Shown: positions 34,005 to 47,550 of the stretch, piece by piece
Layout: every line of letters starts with the position of its first letter
Numbering within the stretch: the stretch's first letter is position 1
Origin: CADCVQ01 sp038260305
Lineage (GTDB): Bacteria; Actinomycetota; Thermoleophilia; Solirubrobacterales; Solirubrobacteraceae
Length of the DNA: 64,000 nucleotides
Direction: 5' to 3'
Assembly: GCA_038260305.1 (NCBI GenBank)
Contig: JBBSNY010000006.1
Coordinates: 62,001-126,000, forward strand
Notes under the pieces: generated by a model
The model's database searches: none
Told to the model about the DNA's origin: nothing
The model's input: only the letters and a program-made list of their open reading frames with translations
Made by a program: the position numbers and the translations under genes

Positions 34005-34008
<4 letters not shown>
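32713..34008 (+). CDS. mak: Maltokinase
   Basis: Mak phosphorylates maltose at C1 with ATP, giving the maltose-1-phosphate used by GlgE. The 431-residue protein has the eukaryotic-kinase-like fold of the APH family: VKQRWFASKSREI near the N-terminus, NSSVVFGGEYVLKVFRR for the ATP lysine, the catalytic HGDYHLGQTLL, and the metal-binding ILDFEGEPARSL. TreS and Mak are separate here, whereas some actinobacteria fuse them. The ATG lies 4 bp after treS, and the stop overlaps the glgB start, so it is translated with both. Confidence 0.94.
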
Positions 34009-36179
<2,171 letters not shown>

Positions 36180-36189
36180 GCGGGTCTAG

Positions 36190-36872
36190 ACTTCTAGCGC
36201 GATCAATCGAGAGCGCCTGGAGTACCTGCGTTCGACGCTGTTCAAGGTGACGCCGTTTCGCGCTGAGGATCTCGAACCGGGCGAGCTCGAAGACAAAGGC
36301 TGGGGCGAACCTCGCCTCCCTGAGATCCACACGATCTATCTCGTGCCGCCGTGGTTGCCCGTGTCCGACGGCCCAGCGCTGCGCATGCCACTCTGCCAGT
36401 TCGGCGCGATCCAAGTCGAGCGGCGCGAGGGCTCGGCAGACGACGGCGGGCGGGCGCTCATGGACGAGCTGCTGCGTGTGCGGATGCCAGAGATCGAGGA
36501 ACTCATCGCGGGTGACGGCCTGCGCGAGCTGTACCGGATGAGCGGCGGCGTGCAGCGCGTCCTCTTTCAGCTCCTGCATGCGGTGGCCGGGCGCTCGCGG
36601 GACGCCGACGTTGCCGGTCGCGCACGATGTCGACAAGTCAGCGGTCGAGAAGATCCGCGAGGAACTACCTCGCCGTGACGGTCGAGGCGGCACCATGGCT
36701 CGATCGCATCCAACGGACGAGCGGGCTCGACGGCCTGCCCGCGGAGGCACTCGCGACGCTCGGCGCATACTTCCAGGCGATGGTCGTGCTGCAGTTCTCC
36801 AATGGGACGAAGTGGTACGCGATCCACCCGCTGATGCGCGAGCGCGTCAAGCGAGCGCGAGGCGATGGCTAG
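36190..36872 (+). pseudogene. Remnant of a P-loop ATPase (STAND-like), N-terminus lost
   Basis: Starting 11 bp after the glgB stop, successive frames encode fragments of one protein. Frame one runs from an initiation-less ATC codon (NRERLEYLRSTLFKVTPF) to GLRELYRMSGGVQRVLFQLL. A second frame continues HDVDKSAVEKIREEL, and a third carries NYLAVTVEAAPWLDRIQRTS and LEFSNG-type VLQFSNGTKWYAIHPLMRERV. These match the C-terminal half of ATPases with a conserved WY.HPL.R ending. No Walker A is present, so the 5' half is gone and at least one or two frameshifts follow. It precedes the effector-like gene at 36865 and overlaps its start by 8 bases. Confidence 0.7.
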
Positions 36873-37560
36873 CACCTCGCGGCCGGAGCGTGCCGGTGTG
36901 GCTGCGCAGCAGCAGGCGGACCTCGCTTCGCCGGTCGAGGTCGAGGTGTTCGAGGCGCTCGAGCTGCCGCTCGACGGGCCGCGACGGTTCTGGCTGGGGT
37001 TCGTCTTTGTCGACGATCGGGGGCTCGCGAGGCGCGCGCGCCTGCTCGCCGATCGCCTCGTCCACGACCACGACAGGGAGCTCGAGGTCCACGCGGCGCC
37101 GAACGGCAACGGCGCTCAGGACACCGCGCGCGCGGTCCTACGCCACGGGCGCACCGAGTCGACAGTCTGGCTGGACTGGACGGCGCTCGGAGCATCCGAC
37201 GCGGATCGGTCGGCCGTCGACGGTGGACTTGCGCTGCTAAACACCACGCGCACGCGGCTGACCCGGTCGCTGCGGGGTGGCCTCGTCCTTGCGATGCCAT
37301 CGTGGGCCGAGATGGCGTGTGCGCGCGGTGCGGTCGACCTCTGGTCCGGTCGCGAGTTCGCGCTGCGCTTGCGCCCGTATCCCATGGATCAGCACGAGTC
37401 GACGCGCGAGGCGGCCTGGGCGCACGTCGCGGAGATGTGGCGCGAGTTTGCCCCGATCACCGTCCTGCGCGCGCTGCGAGAGGGCGATATCGAGGATCCC
37501 GACGCGGTGGCGCTCGGGGCGCTTCTGTCCGAGTGGAGGAAGCCCGCAGATGATTCGTAG
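36865..37560 (+). CDS. Unknown protein, partner of the ATPase remnant
   Basis: This is a 231-residue protein directly after, and overlapping, the decayed ATPase gene. It shows VEVFEALELPLDGPRRFWLG then a helical part. LLNTTRTRLTRSLRGGLVLA, MPSWAEMACARGAVDLWSGR and EFALRLRPYP follow. The R.L.R.L.GPLVL..P....DLWS motif occurs in effector/TPR proteins that pair with such ATPases, where a long C-terminal helical repeat region normally follows. Here it ends early, and the next frame (TDEPEVERSEDLVDPSEV) looks coding, so a frameshift or truncation is likely. Function unknown. Confidence 0.55.
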   Translation: MASTSRPERAGVAAQQQADLASPVEVEVFEALELPLDGPRRFWLGFVFVDDRGLARRARLLADRLVHDHDRELEVHAAPNGNGAQDTARAVLRHGRTESTVWLDWTALGASDADRSAVDGGLALLNTTRTRLTRSLRGGLVLAMPSWAEMACARGAVDLWSGREFALRLRPYPMDQHESTREAAWAHVAEMWREFAPITVLRALREGDIEDPDAVALGALLSEWRKPADDS

Positions 37561-37696
37561 GCGCGTCCCTGCTGACTGACGAGCCGGAGGTTGAGCGTTC
37601 CGAGGACCTCGTCGATCCGAGTGAAGTCGCATCTCACGCCCACAACATGGCGGCTCGTCAGGGCGACCAGCGATCAGGACTTGGGGAACATCTCTT

Positions 37697-37978
37697 CTAT
37701 GCCGTGCGGTCGGCCGGAATCACGCTTCGGCGAGGATCACCGTTCGCCGGCCGAAGGCGCTCGATGCGCTCTGGACGCTCGGGGTCGAGCCGGTCGAACT
37801 CAGTCGTGCGATCGATGAGCTCCGGGAAGGCACCGCGGAGTGCTCGTACCCGCTCGTAGGCGTCGGTCCTGATGTACTGCTCGATCGCCCGTTCAATCGC
37901 CTTGGTCATCGACAACCCAGGGCTGCGCGCCATGAGCGCGTCGAGCAGGCGGTTCTCGATATCGAGCGTCGTTCGCAT
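37697..37978 (-). CDS. VapB-type antitoxin, no toxin nearby
   Basis: This is a 93-residue protein whose N-terminus (MRTTLDIENRLLDALMA) and following helix (MTKAIERAIEQYIR) match ribbon-helix-helix antitoxins of the VapB type. The middle (AYERVRALRGAFPELI) matches the toxin-binding tail; the last 30 residues are basic and probably extended by a downstream change. A VapC PIN-domain toxin would normally overlap its stop, but the DNA at 37389-37700 on this strand does not encode one. It is therefore an orphan antitoxin or a remnant beside the decayed ATPase island. Confidence 0.65.
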   Translation of the reverse strand: MRTTLDIENRLLDALMARSPGLSMTKAIERAIEQYIRTDAYERVRALRGAFPELIDRTTEFDRLDPERPERIERLRPANGDPRRSVIPADRTA

Positions 37979-38031
37979 AACGGATCGTCTGCCAGACCGT
38001 ACTCCTCGCCCATCGCGGGTAGGGCATGGTC

Positions 38032-38229
38032 ATGAGCGAACAACGACGTGGCAAGTTCCTTGGAATGCCCTATGACTGGCGACGACTGACCCGCAAGCGC
38101 GTGCGCGACGAGCTGTGGAACCCGATCGAGTCGCGCGTCTTCGTGCCGAAGGCCTACGGCTGGGGTTACGGCGTGAACTTCGCCGCGCTGTGGGGCCGCC
38201 TCACGGGCCGCCGCGCGGCGGCCCGCTGA
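38032..38229 (+). CDS. DUF5808-containing small protein
   Basis: This is a 65-residue basic protein with the DUF5808 core: KFLGMPYDWRRLTRKRVRDE and the following NPIESRVFVPKAYGWGYGVNF in which the aromatic/GYG stretch is clear. The downstream LWGRLTGRRAAAR tail is basic. An AGGGC site six bases upstream of the ATG at 38032 supports that start over the ATG two codons earlier. The family is known only from actinobacteria, often near membrane or stress genes, and has no assigned role. Confidence 0.85.
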   Translation: MSEQRRGKFLGMPYDWRRLTRKRVRDELWNPIESRVFVPKAYGWGYGVNFAALWGRLTGRRAAAR

Positions 38230-38277
38230 GAGCGAGCGCCGCTCACCTCGCGCTGCCGACGCCCGCGCGGTGAGGCG

Positions 38278-39117
38278 CTAGCGGAGCTGTCGCGAGGTCG
38301 ACGGCACGACGCTGCCCGGTCCGACGGCGCGGCTCCAGACAACGACGGCGTTGCGCCCAGCCGGGTCGACTGCGAGCGAGATGCCCGCGCCGGAGGCCTC
38401 TGCGCCCGGCATTCGTGACGCGAGGCCGACCGGCGTCTGCCAGTTGCCGCCCGCGGCGCGCATGGAACCCTGCTCGCTGCCGCCGTCGTCGCCGATCCAG
38501 ACCGCGACGGCGTCGCCCGCCGCATCGAGCGCGACCGGCGTCTCGAACGCGTCGGCTTGTCGCGCGATGTCGACCGGCCCGTGCCAGTCACCGTCGGTGG
38601 GATGCATCGCCGTCGCGACTCTCTCGAACGTCGTCCAGGCCGCGATGGTGTTGCCGCGCCCGTCGACGGCGAGCGCCGGACCGCCCGCATGGCCACCGGG
38701 TCGGGAGATGGTGACTGGCTTGCCCCGATGCCCGCCCGGCGCCTGCGTGGAGCCGCGGATGGTCGAGGCCGCGTAGTCCAGCCACGCCATCACGGCGTCG
38801 CCGCGGCTGTCGAAGACGACCTGCGCGGCGAACGACCGCCCTGGCGGCCCCGCGAGCGTCCGCGCTGGGCCCCAGGCGCCCCCGGACGGTTTGAGCGCCG
38901 CCTTGATCGTGCCCACGTTGCCGCGCGTCACGCTCGTCCAGACCGCCGCAGCATTGCCCTTCGCGTCGACCGCCAGCGCCGGGACCGCCGACTCGGCACG
39001 GCGGTCAGGCGCCGCGAGCGCTCCATCGCGTCGCTGTCCATGCGACATCAGAACAAAGGAGCAGCCGTCCAAACCGCGATCTCGCCCGCTCGAGGGGGTC
39101 TTCGTCATTGCGTCCAC
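38278..39117 (-). CDS. Beta-repeat (propeller-like) hypothetical protein
   Basis: This 279-residue frame is built from repeated units such as VPALAVDAKGNAAAVW, VVFDSRGDAVMAWLDY, LAVDGRGNTIAAWTTF and VALDAAGDAVAVWIGDD, each ending in a W-containing strand. The pattern suggests a seven-bladed beta propeller or a similar secreted repeat protein. No signal peptide is visible, and the N-terminal 40 residues are unlike the repeats, so the 5' end may be truncated or misplaced. It is transcribed opposite to its plus-strand neighbours. Confidence 0.65.
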   Translation of the reverse strand: MDAMTKTPSSGRDRGLDGCSFVLMSHGQRRDGALAAPDRRAESAVPALAVDAKGNAAAVWTSVTRGNVGTIKAALKPSGGAWGPARTLAGPPGRSFAAQVVFDSRGDAVMAWLDYAASTIRGSTQAPGGHRGKPVTISRPGGHAGGPALAVDGRGNTIAAWTTFERVATAMHPTDGDWHGPVDIARQADAFETPVALDAAGDAVAVWIGDDGGSEQGSMRAAGGNWQTPVGLASRMPGAEASGAGISLAVDPAGRNAVVVWSRAVGPGSVVPSTSRQLR

Positions 39118-39320
39118 GATATGGACGCTTTGGCGAAGACCCCTGCATCGGCGCCGTTGGGAGGTGCCCGAACGTTGCCCGTGGCGACGCGTTGTTACGA
39201 GGGGCCGGGGCGGTCAGCGTCGGCGGGACCGGCCCGTGACGCGGGCCGGCGCGGATGGATCGAAATGAGCCGGTTCGGGACCGCGACGCGAGACCCTCAA
39301 CACTTCCCCATCAGAACGAC

Positions 39321-39360
39321 GGCGCGGCGGCCCTCACGAACCTCGAGGAGGGCCGCGCCG
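39321..39360 (-). terminator. Putative terminator after the lipoprotein gene
   Basis: GGCCCTC at 39329-39335 pairs with GAGGGCC at 39348-39354, extended by GC-rich arms, to make a stable hairpin starting 15 bp past the lipoprotein stop on the minus strand. A short T-containing run follows. It likely ends that transcript. Confidence 0.5.
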
Positions 39361-39374
39361 CGTCGCGCGTGCCG

Positions 39375-39884
39375 TCAGGAGCCCGCGGTCAATGCGGACT
39401 TCAGCGCGTCGTTGGCGGACTTGATCTTCGGCGAGTCCGTGATGAGCTTCTTCGTGGCGGTCGTCGCCGCCGCGACGTCGCTCGCGCCCGCCGCGTCCTT
39501 GATCGCGTTGAGGTCCGTGGTGCCCGTATCGAGCGCGGTCGCGAGCGCGTCGACCTTCGGCTTCGCGGCGTCCGTCGGCTTGAGCCCGCGCAGATCGGTG
39601 ACGATGGCGCGGGCGCGCGTCGTCAGGTCCGCGAAGGTCGACGTGAGCTGCGCGTCGGTCTTCGACGACGCCGTCTGGATCGCGCTGCCGAGGTCGTCGC
39701 CGAGCAGCGACGTCTTGGCGGCAAGCGAGGCGGCGCTCTTCTTGAACGCCGCGCCGTCGTCGCTCTTCTTGTCGCTGCCGCAGCCCGCGATGAGCGCGGC
39801 GGCCACGATCGTCAACAGCAGCGACGCGCGCCCCGCATGCCGTCGCGCCCCGGTCGGTCGTTGCGTGGCAATCCTGCTTCGCAT
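39375..39884 (-). CDS. Lipoprotein with repeated helical region
   Basis: This is a 169-residue protein with a signal peptide ending in a lipobox (AALIAGCGS; the cysteine would be lipid-modified). The mature part is Ala/Lys/Asp-rich and probably helical (AAFKKSAASLAAKTSLLGDD, TRARAIVTDLRGLKP, AAATTATKKLITDSPKIK). It resembles actinobacterial anchored spacer or stress lipoproteins, with no enzymatic motif. The ATG at 39884 is chosen because GGGGGAG lies seven bases upstream; the frame runs far back only as antisense of the HD/LuxR gene. Its putative terminator lies just downstream. Confidence 0.88.
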   Translation of the reverse strand: MRSRIATQRPTGARRHAGRASLLLTIVAAALIAGCGSDKKSDDGAAFKKSAASLAAKTSLLGDDLGSAIQTASSKTDAQLTSTFADLTTRARAIVTDLRGLKPTDAAKPKVDALATALDTGTTDLNAIKDAAGASDVAAATTATKKLITDSPKIKSANDALKSALTAGS

Positions 39885-40021
39885 TTCGGTCTCCCCCGGC
39901 TGGTCGCTTGATCTGCAGGCGCCAGTATCGCGACGCGGCGCGTCTGCGACTAGAGCGAGTCCGCGCCGGGCGCGGCACTGAATGCCACGCGCCCGCGCGC
40001 CGATGACCTGCTTGTGTCGTG

Positions 40022-41602
40022 TCAGGGTTGCGCGGCGCCGCCGGCGAGCAGGCGGTGCTCCATCGCGAACATCGCCGCGCCCGCGCGCGTGCGGCGGTCG
40101 ATCTTGTCGTAGATGTGAGCGATGTGGTGTTGGACCGTCTTCGCCGACACGAAGAGCTGGCCGGCGATCTGCTTGTTCGTCAGGCCGTGGGCGAGGTGGC
40201 AGAGCACCTCGACCTCGCGCTCGGTCAGCCCCGCGGGCGGCGCCGGCGCGGGCGCGCGCTCCTGGCCCGCCGCCTCGAGCACGGCGCCGACGGCACGGCC
40301 GCAGAGCCGCCCAGCCGCGACGCCCGCGTGCAGTTGCGCGGCCGCGGCCTCGCCCGTCAGGGCCGGACGCTGCGGGCGGTCGCTCGTCATCGCGACGTAG
40401 GCGTCGGCGACGGCGAGCAGGCGCATCGGGTCGGTCAGCGCGTCGGCGCCGAGGCCGCGGTGATAGCCGCTGGCGTCGAGGTACTCGCGGTGCGAGCCGG
40501 CGATCGCGGCGAGGTCGGCGAAGACCGGCGCGCGCGACAGGATGCGCTCCGTGTAGTACGTGTGCAGCCGCACGCGCGCCCACTGTGCGGAGACGAGCGG
40601 CTTGCGCTTGTCCCAGATGCCGTTCGGCACCGCGACGCGGCCGAGGTCGTGCAGCAGCCCGGCCAGCAGCAGCGTCTCGCGAGCCTCCGCGGGTGCGGCC
40701 GCCGCCGCGAGCTCCGCGACGGCCGGCGAGTGGCCGAGGGTCCACGGCGACTTCAGATCGGCGAAGTCGGCGATCGCGCGTGCGAGCGTCTCGAGCTCGG
40801 AGCGCGGTATGCGCGGCTGCGGGGTCGGCTCGGCATCGAGCGCGGCCTGCATCATGTCGACGTCGTCGAGGCCGGCGAGCAGCTCGTCGGCGTCGCGCTC
40901 GAAGACCGCCGCGATCGCGGGGTCGAAATGGGTGGCGCTGCGTCGGCGGATGAGCTCGCGTGCCGCCGGCACGCCGCCGGCGCGATCGGCGATCTCGATG
41001 ACGTCGACGATGTGCGACACGCGCGCCGCCATCAGCAGGTCCTCGCCGCCGACGCCGCGCGGCCCGTCACCGTCCCAGCGCTCGTCGACCTGGTCGAGCG
41101 CGAGCTGCACACCGACCGACAGACCGAGCCGGCGCGCGAGCGCAGTCGACACCTCGCATGCCGATTCGCCCGCGCGGCGACCCTCGATCCGCCCGACCGT
41201 CAGGAACCACTCCTCGGTCCGCGCGGCGGCGAGCTCCGGCGCCGTCTCGGCCACGTGCCCCGCGGCGTTGCGCGCCCACTCCAATCCATCGCCGCCGGAG
41301 AGCTCCTGCACGAGTCCCAGGAAGCTGCGGTCGTCGCCGCCCATCAGCACGGCCGTCTCGTGCGAGTTGCTCGTGCAGCCCATCGAGCGCAGCAGCGCGA
41401 CGTAGTAGACCGCCGACAGCTCCTCGCGCTCGAGCCCGAGCGCCTCGCCGAGGCGCACGGCGATGACCGTGTTGCGCAACGATTTCTCGAGCGGCTGGTC
41501 GTGGCCGATGTCGCTGGCGAGCGAGACCGCGGCGAGCACCTCCGCGAGGCGCACCGTGGGCGGCACGACCGATGGGGCGGACGAACGCTCGGGTGCGGTC
41601 AC
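40022..41602 (-). CDS. HD-domain (HD-GYP-like) protein with LuxR HTH
   Basis: This is a 526-residue regulatory protein. An N-terminal helical region (YYVALLRSMGCTSNSHETAVLMGGDD) contains an incomplete HD-like stretch. A second HD domain has LLLAGLLHDLGRVAVPNGIW and HTYYTERILSRAPVFADLAAIAGSHREYLDASGYHRGL, in which the HD-GYP-type RVAVP and GYHRGL patterns are visible. The C-terminus is a LuxR HTH (LTEREVEVLCHLAHGL, VSAKTVQHHIAHIYDKI). It lacks a receiver. It starts at a GTG 69 bp from the divergent treZ start, so it could control that operon (inference). Confidence 0.88.
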   Translation of the reverse strand: MTAPERSSAPSVVPPTVRLAEVLAAVSLASDIGHDQPLEKSLRNTVIAVRLGEALGLEREELSAVYYVALLRSMGCTSNSHETAVLMGGDDRSFLGLVQELSGGDGLEWARNAAGHVAETAPELAAARTEEWFLTVGRIEGRRAGESACEVSTALARRLGLSVGVQLALDQVDERWDGDGPRGVGGEDLLMAARVSHIVDVIEIADRAGGVPAARELIRRRSATHFDPAIAAVFERDADELLAGLDDVDMMQAALDAEPTPQPRIPRSELETLARAIADFADLKSPWTLGHSPAVAELAAAAAPAEARETLLLAGLLHDLGRVAVPNGIWDKRKPLVSAQWARVRLHTYYTERILSRAPVFADLAAIAGSHREYLDASGYHRGLGADALTDPMRLLAVADAYVAMTSDRPQRPALTGEAAAAQLHAGVAAGRLCGRAVGAVLEAAGQERAPAPAPPAGLTEREVEVLCHLAHGLTNKQIAGQLFVSAKTVQHHIAHIYDKIDRRTRAGAAMFAMEHRLLAGGAAQP

Positions 41603-41670
41603 GTGAGGACGATAGCTCGCTCGGGACCCGAGATGGGGATAGCGCGGCCGGCGGTGGGTACCTTCAAGCG

Positions 41671-43394
41671 GTGCCTTCGACCACTCAAGCCCTGCCATGG
41701 GAGCGCCGCCTCGGCGCGACCCCCGTCGACGACGGGCTCGTCGAATTCCGCGTCTGGGCGCTCGACGCGCGCGAGCTGCGGGTGCGCGTCTGCGGGGCCG
41801 ACCACGCGCTGCGGGATATCGGCGGCGGGATCCACGAGGGCCGTGTCGCGGCCCAAGCCGGCGACGACTACGAGTTCGTCTTCGGCGAGCACGAGCTGCC
41901 CGATCCGAGCTCACGCCACCAGCCCGCCGGCCTGCGCGGGCCGTCGCGCGTCGTCGACGCACGGGCGTTCGAATGGACCGACGCCGCCTTCGCGCCGCGC
42001 CCGCTCGCCGAGCAGGTCATCTACGAGATGCACGTCGGGACGTTCACGGCGCAGGGCACGTTCGATGCCGCGATCGAGCACCTGGCGAGGCTCGCTGAGC
42101 TCGGGATCACGGCGATCGAGGTCATGCCGGTGGCCGAGTTCCCCGGCGATCACGGCTGGGGCTACGACGGCGTCTACCTGAGCGCGGCGCAGTCGACCTA
42201 CGGCGGCCCGCTCGGCCTGCAGCGCCTCGTCGACGCCGCCCACGCGGCCGGCATCGGGGTCATCCTCGACGTCGTCTACAACCACGTCGGCGCGTCGGGC
42301 AACTCGGCGCTTGCCGCCTTCGGCCCGTACTTCACCGAGAAGTACTCGACGTTCTGGGGCTCGGCGATCAACTACGACGACTCCTACTGCGACCCCGTCC
42401 GCGAATGGGTCCTGCAATCCGCCGAGGGCTGGGTGCGCGACTTCCACGTCGACGGCCTGCGCCTCGACGCCATCCACGCGATCTTCGACTCAAGCGCCGA
42501 CCCGCTGCTCGCGCAGCTCGCCGATCGCGTCCACGCGGCGCGGGTTGGCACGCTCGTCATCGCCGAGTCCGGCCTGAATGACCCGCGTGTCATCCGTCCG
42601 CGCACGCTCGGCGGGCTTGGCCACGACGCCCAGTGGGCCGACGACTTCCACCACGCGCTGCGCGTCCTGCTGACCGGCGACCGCGACGGCTACTACGAGG
42701 AGTTCGGCGCCGTCGCCGACCTGGCAAAGGCGTTCGCGCGCCCTTTTGTCCATGACGGCCAGTACTCGTCGTTTCGCCGTAAGCGCTTCGGCGCGCCCGC
42801 GGACGATCGCCCGGTGCAGCAGTTCGTCGTCTTCGATCAGAACCACGACCAGGTCGGAAACCGCGCCTTCGGCGACCGCCTGCAGGCCGACGCGCGGCCG
42901 CTGGCGGCGTTCTGCACCCTGCTGTCGCCGTTCGTCCCGATGCTCTTCATGGGCGAGGAGTACGGCGAGCCGGCGCCGTTTGCGTTCTTCTGCGATCACA
43001 TCGACGAGGAGATCGCCACGGCAACGCGCGAGGGCCGCCGGCGCGAGTTCGCCGCCTTCGCGCAGTTCGGCGAGCAGATCCCCGACCCGCAGGACCGCGC
43101 GACGTTCCTCGCCTCGAAGCTCACGCGCGAGCGCGACGAGACGATCGCGGCGCTCTACGCCGCGCTGCTGAGCGCCCGCTCGCGACTGCCCGCCGGCGAC
43201 GCCGTCGCCCACCACGACGAGGACGCCCGCTGGCTCGTCGTCGACCGCGGCCCGTTTCGACTGTGCATGAACTTCGCCGAGGAGCCCCGCGAGGTTCCCC
43301 TCGACGGCCACACCGAGGTCGTGCTCGCGACCGCTGCCTGCGAGCAGCGAACCGACCGCGTGCTGCTCGCCCCCAAGTCAGGAGCCCTACTGCG

Positions 43395-43398
<4 letters not shown>
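41671..43398 (+). CDS. treZ: Malto-oligosyltrehalose trehalohydrolase
   Basis: TreZ releases trehalose from the maltooligosyltrehalose made by TreY. The 575-residue GH13 enzyme has an N-terminal CBM48-type domain, VIYEMHVGTFT at the start of the barrel, the nucleophile D266 in GLRLDAIHAIFD, the acid E299 in VIAESGLND, and QNHDQVGNRAFGDR for the third carboxylate. FGEPAPF-type FMGEEYGEPAPFAFFCDH lies near the C-terminus. The GTG at 41671 gives the family N-terminus; the frame is open 33 codons earlier. It overlaps glgX by four bases (ATGA). Confidence 0.95.
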
Positions 43399-45533
<2,135 letters not shown>

Positions 45534-45542
45534 GTATCTGAG

Positions 45543-47540
45543 GTGCCCGACTTCCGCGCGACGTATCGCCTGCAGCTCGGCCCCGGGCTGGGCTTCGACG
45601 ACGTCCGCGCGCTCGTGCCCTACCTGCGCGACCTCGGCATCTCGCACCTGTACCTGTCGCCGTCGCTGACGGCACGCGCGGGCTCGACGCACGGCTATGA
45701 CGTCGTCGACCCGACTCGCGTCTCGGAGTCACTGGGCGGGGAGGAGGGGTTGCGCGCGCTCGCCGCTGAGGGCCTGGGGATCGTGCTCGACATCGTCCCC
45801 AACCACATGGGCACGGGCGACGAGAACCGCTGGTGGTCCGATCCGACCGAGCGGGTGCGGGTCTTCGACGTCGATCCCGAGACCGGCCACTACCGGCGCT
45901 TCTTCGACATCGACGACCTCGCGGGCGTGCGCGTCGAGGATCCCGAGGTCTTCGCGCTGACGCACGACAAGGTGCTCGAGCTGCTGCGCGACGGCGTCAT
46001 AGAGGGTCTGCGGATCGACCATCCCGACGGGCTCGCGGACCCCGCCGGCTACCTCGAGCGGCTGCGGGACACCGATCCCGCCCACCCGCCGCACGTCTGG
46101 GTGGAGAAGATCTTGCATCGCCCCGAGGCGCTGCGCGACTGGCCGGTCGAGGGCACCGTCGGCTATGAGTTCCTCAACGAGGCGCAGGGGCTGTTCATCG
46201 ACCCGGCCGGCGAGGAGCCGCTGACGGAGCTCTACGCCGCGCTCGTCGGCGACGCGCGGCCGTTCGAGGAGCTCGCGCTCGAGGCCCAGCTCGAGCAGGC
46301 GCGCGGCACGTTCGTGCGCGAGGTCGATCGCCTGCGCCGGTTGCACGACCCGGGCTCGCTGGAGGAGGCGCTCGCGCGGCTGCCGATCTATCGCACGTAC
46401 GTGCGCGACGGCGTCTTCGACGAGGCCGACCGTGCCGCGCTCGCCGCCGCCGGGCGCCCCGAGCTCTTCGACGGCGCCTCGGAGGAGTTCGTCTCGCGCT
46501 TTCAGCAGACCTCGCCGCCGGTGACGGCGAAGGGCATCGAGGACACGGCCTTCTACCGCTACCTGCGGCTGCTCGCCTTGAACGACGTCGGCGGCGACCC
46601 GGGTCGCTGGGGCGTGTCGGTCGCCGAGTTCCACGCCGCGAACCGCGTCCGTTCCGAGCGCTTCCCGCGCGCGATGCTGACGACGCAGACCCACGACACG
46701 AAGCGCTCCGGCGATGCCCGCGCGCGGCTCGGCGCGCTGTCGGCGATGGCGGCGCAGTGGGAGGAGCACGTGCGCTCGTGGTATGAGCTGAGCGAGTCGC
46801 TCGTGCAGGACGGCGCGCCCGACGAGCACGAGCGCTACCTGCTGTTTCAGACACTCGTCGCCGTCTGGCCGATCACGCCCGAGCGCCTCGAGGGCTACGT
46901 CGACAAGGCGCTGCGCGAGGCCAAGCGCAACACGAACTGGGTCGACCAGGACCATGCCTGGGAGGACCGCGTCAAGCGCTTCGGCGTCGCGCTGCTGAGC
47001 TTCGAGCCGTTCCTAGAGGACTTCCTCCCGTTCCTGGAGGAGGTTGCGCTCGCGGGTGAGCGCTCGGCCCTCGGCCAGCTCCTGCTCAAGCTCACGATCC
47101 CCGGCATGCCGGACATCTACAACGGCGACGAGCTGCTCGACCTGTCGCTCGTCGACCCCGACAACCGCCGACCGGTCGACTGGGACGCCCGTCGCCGCGC
47201 GCTCGACGCCCTGCGCGCGGGCGCGCAGCCGACCCGCGAGACGATGAAGCTGCACGTCATCGAGCGCGCACTGGCGCTGCGCGCGCGCAGGGCGCAGGCG
47301 TTCCGCGGGGCCTACGAGCCGGTCGAGGCCGGGCCGGACGTGCTCGCGTTCACCCGCGGCGAGAGCGCTGAGCTGCTCGTCGTCGTCGTGCTGCGCGAGG
47401 CGGGGCGCGACGCGGTCATCGACGTGCCCACGGGCCGCTACCGCGACGTGCTGTCGGGCCTCGAGATCGCGCCGGACGGCGCGACGACCGTGGGCGCGCT
47501 GCTCGACGAGAGCGGGATCGCCCTCTTCGAGGCCGTGTAG
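45543..47540 (+). CDS. treY: Malto-oligosyltrehalose synthase
   Basis: TreY isomerises the reducing end of a maltodextrin to a trehalose unit. The 665-residue enzyme begins TYRLQLGPGLGFDDVRALVP, with HLYLSPSLTARAGSTHGYDV next. The catalytic residues are D159 in LRIDHPDGLADP and E188 in WVEKILH; TKGIEDTAFYRYLRLLALND appears near the middle, as AKGIEDTAFYRYL. It is shorter than many TreY proteins (700 or more), mainly through missing insertions. The GTG start follows GAGTATCTGAG after glgX; RBS is weak, so translation may depend on coupling. Confidence 0.94.
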   Translation: MPDFRATYRLQLGPGLGFDDVRALVPYLRDLGISHLYLSPSLTARAGSTHGYDVVDPTRVSESLGGEEGLRALAAEGLGIVLDIVPNHMGTGDENRWWSDPTERVRVFDVDPETGHYRRFFDIDDLAGVRVEDPEVFALTHDKVLELLRDGVIEGLRIDHPDGLADPAGYLERLRDTDPAHPPHVWVEKILHRPEALRDWPVEGTVGYEFLNEAQGLFIDPAGEEPLTELYAALVGDARPFEELALEAQLEQARGTFVREVDRLRRLHDPGSLEEALARLPIYRTYVRDGVFDEADRAALAAAGRPELFDGASEEFVSRFQQTSPPVTAKGIEDTAFYRYLRLLALNDVGGDPGRWGVSVAEFHAANRVRSERFPRAMLTTQTHDTKRSGDARARLGALSAMAAQWEEHVRSWYELSESLVQDGAPDEHERYLLFQTLVAVWPITPERLEGYVDKALREAKRNTNWVDQDHAWEDRVKRFGVALLSFEPFLEDFLPFLEEVALAGERSALGQLLLKLTIPGMPDIYNGDELLDLSLVDPDNRRPVDWDARRRALDALRAGAQPTRETMKLHVIERALALRARRAQAFRGAYEPVEAGPDVLAFTRGESAELLVVVVLREAGRDAVIDVPTGRYRDVLSGLEIAPDGATTVGALLDESGIALFEAV

Positions 47541-47550
47541 GTTCGAGCGA

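Noticed and set aside
37389..37700. Search for a VapC toxin next to the VapB-like gene
   Set aside because: No PIN-domain acidic motifs are present on either strand, and the frames found look like noise.
36190..38000. Complete prophage or transposon at the decayed island
   Set aside because: No integrase, transposase, attachment site or phage structural gene is seen; only fragments of an ATPase/effector pair and an orphan antitoxin.
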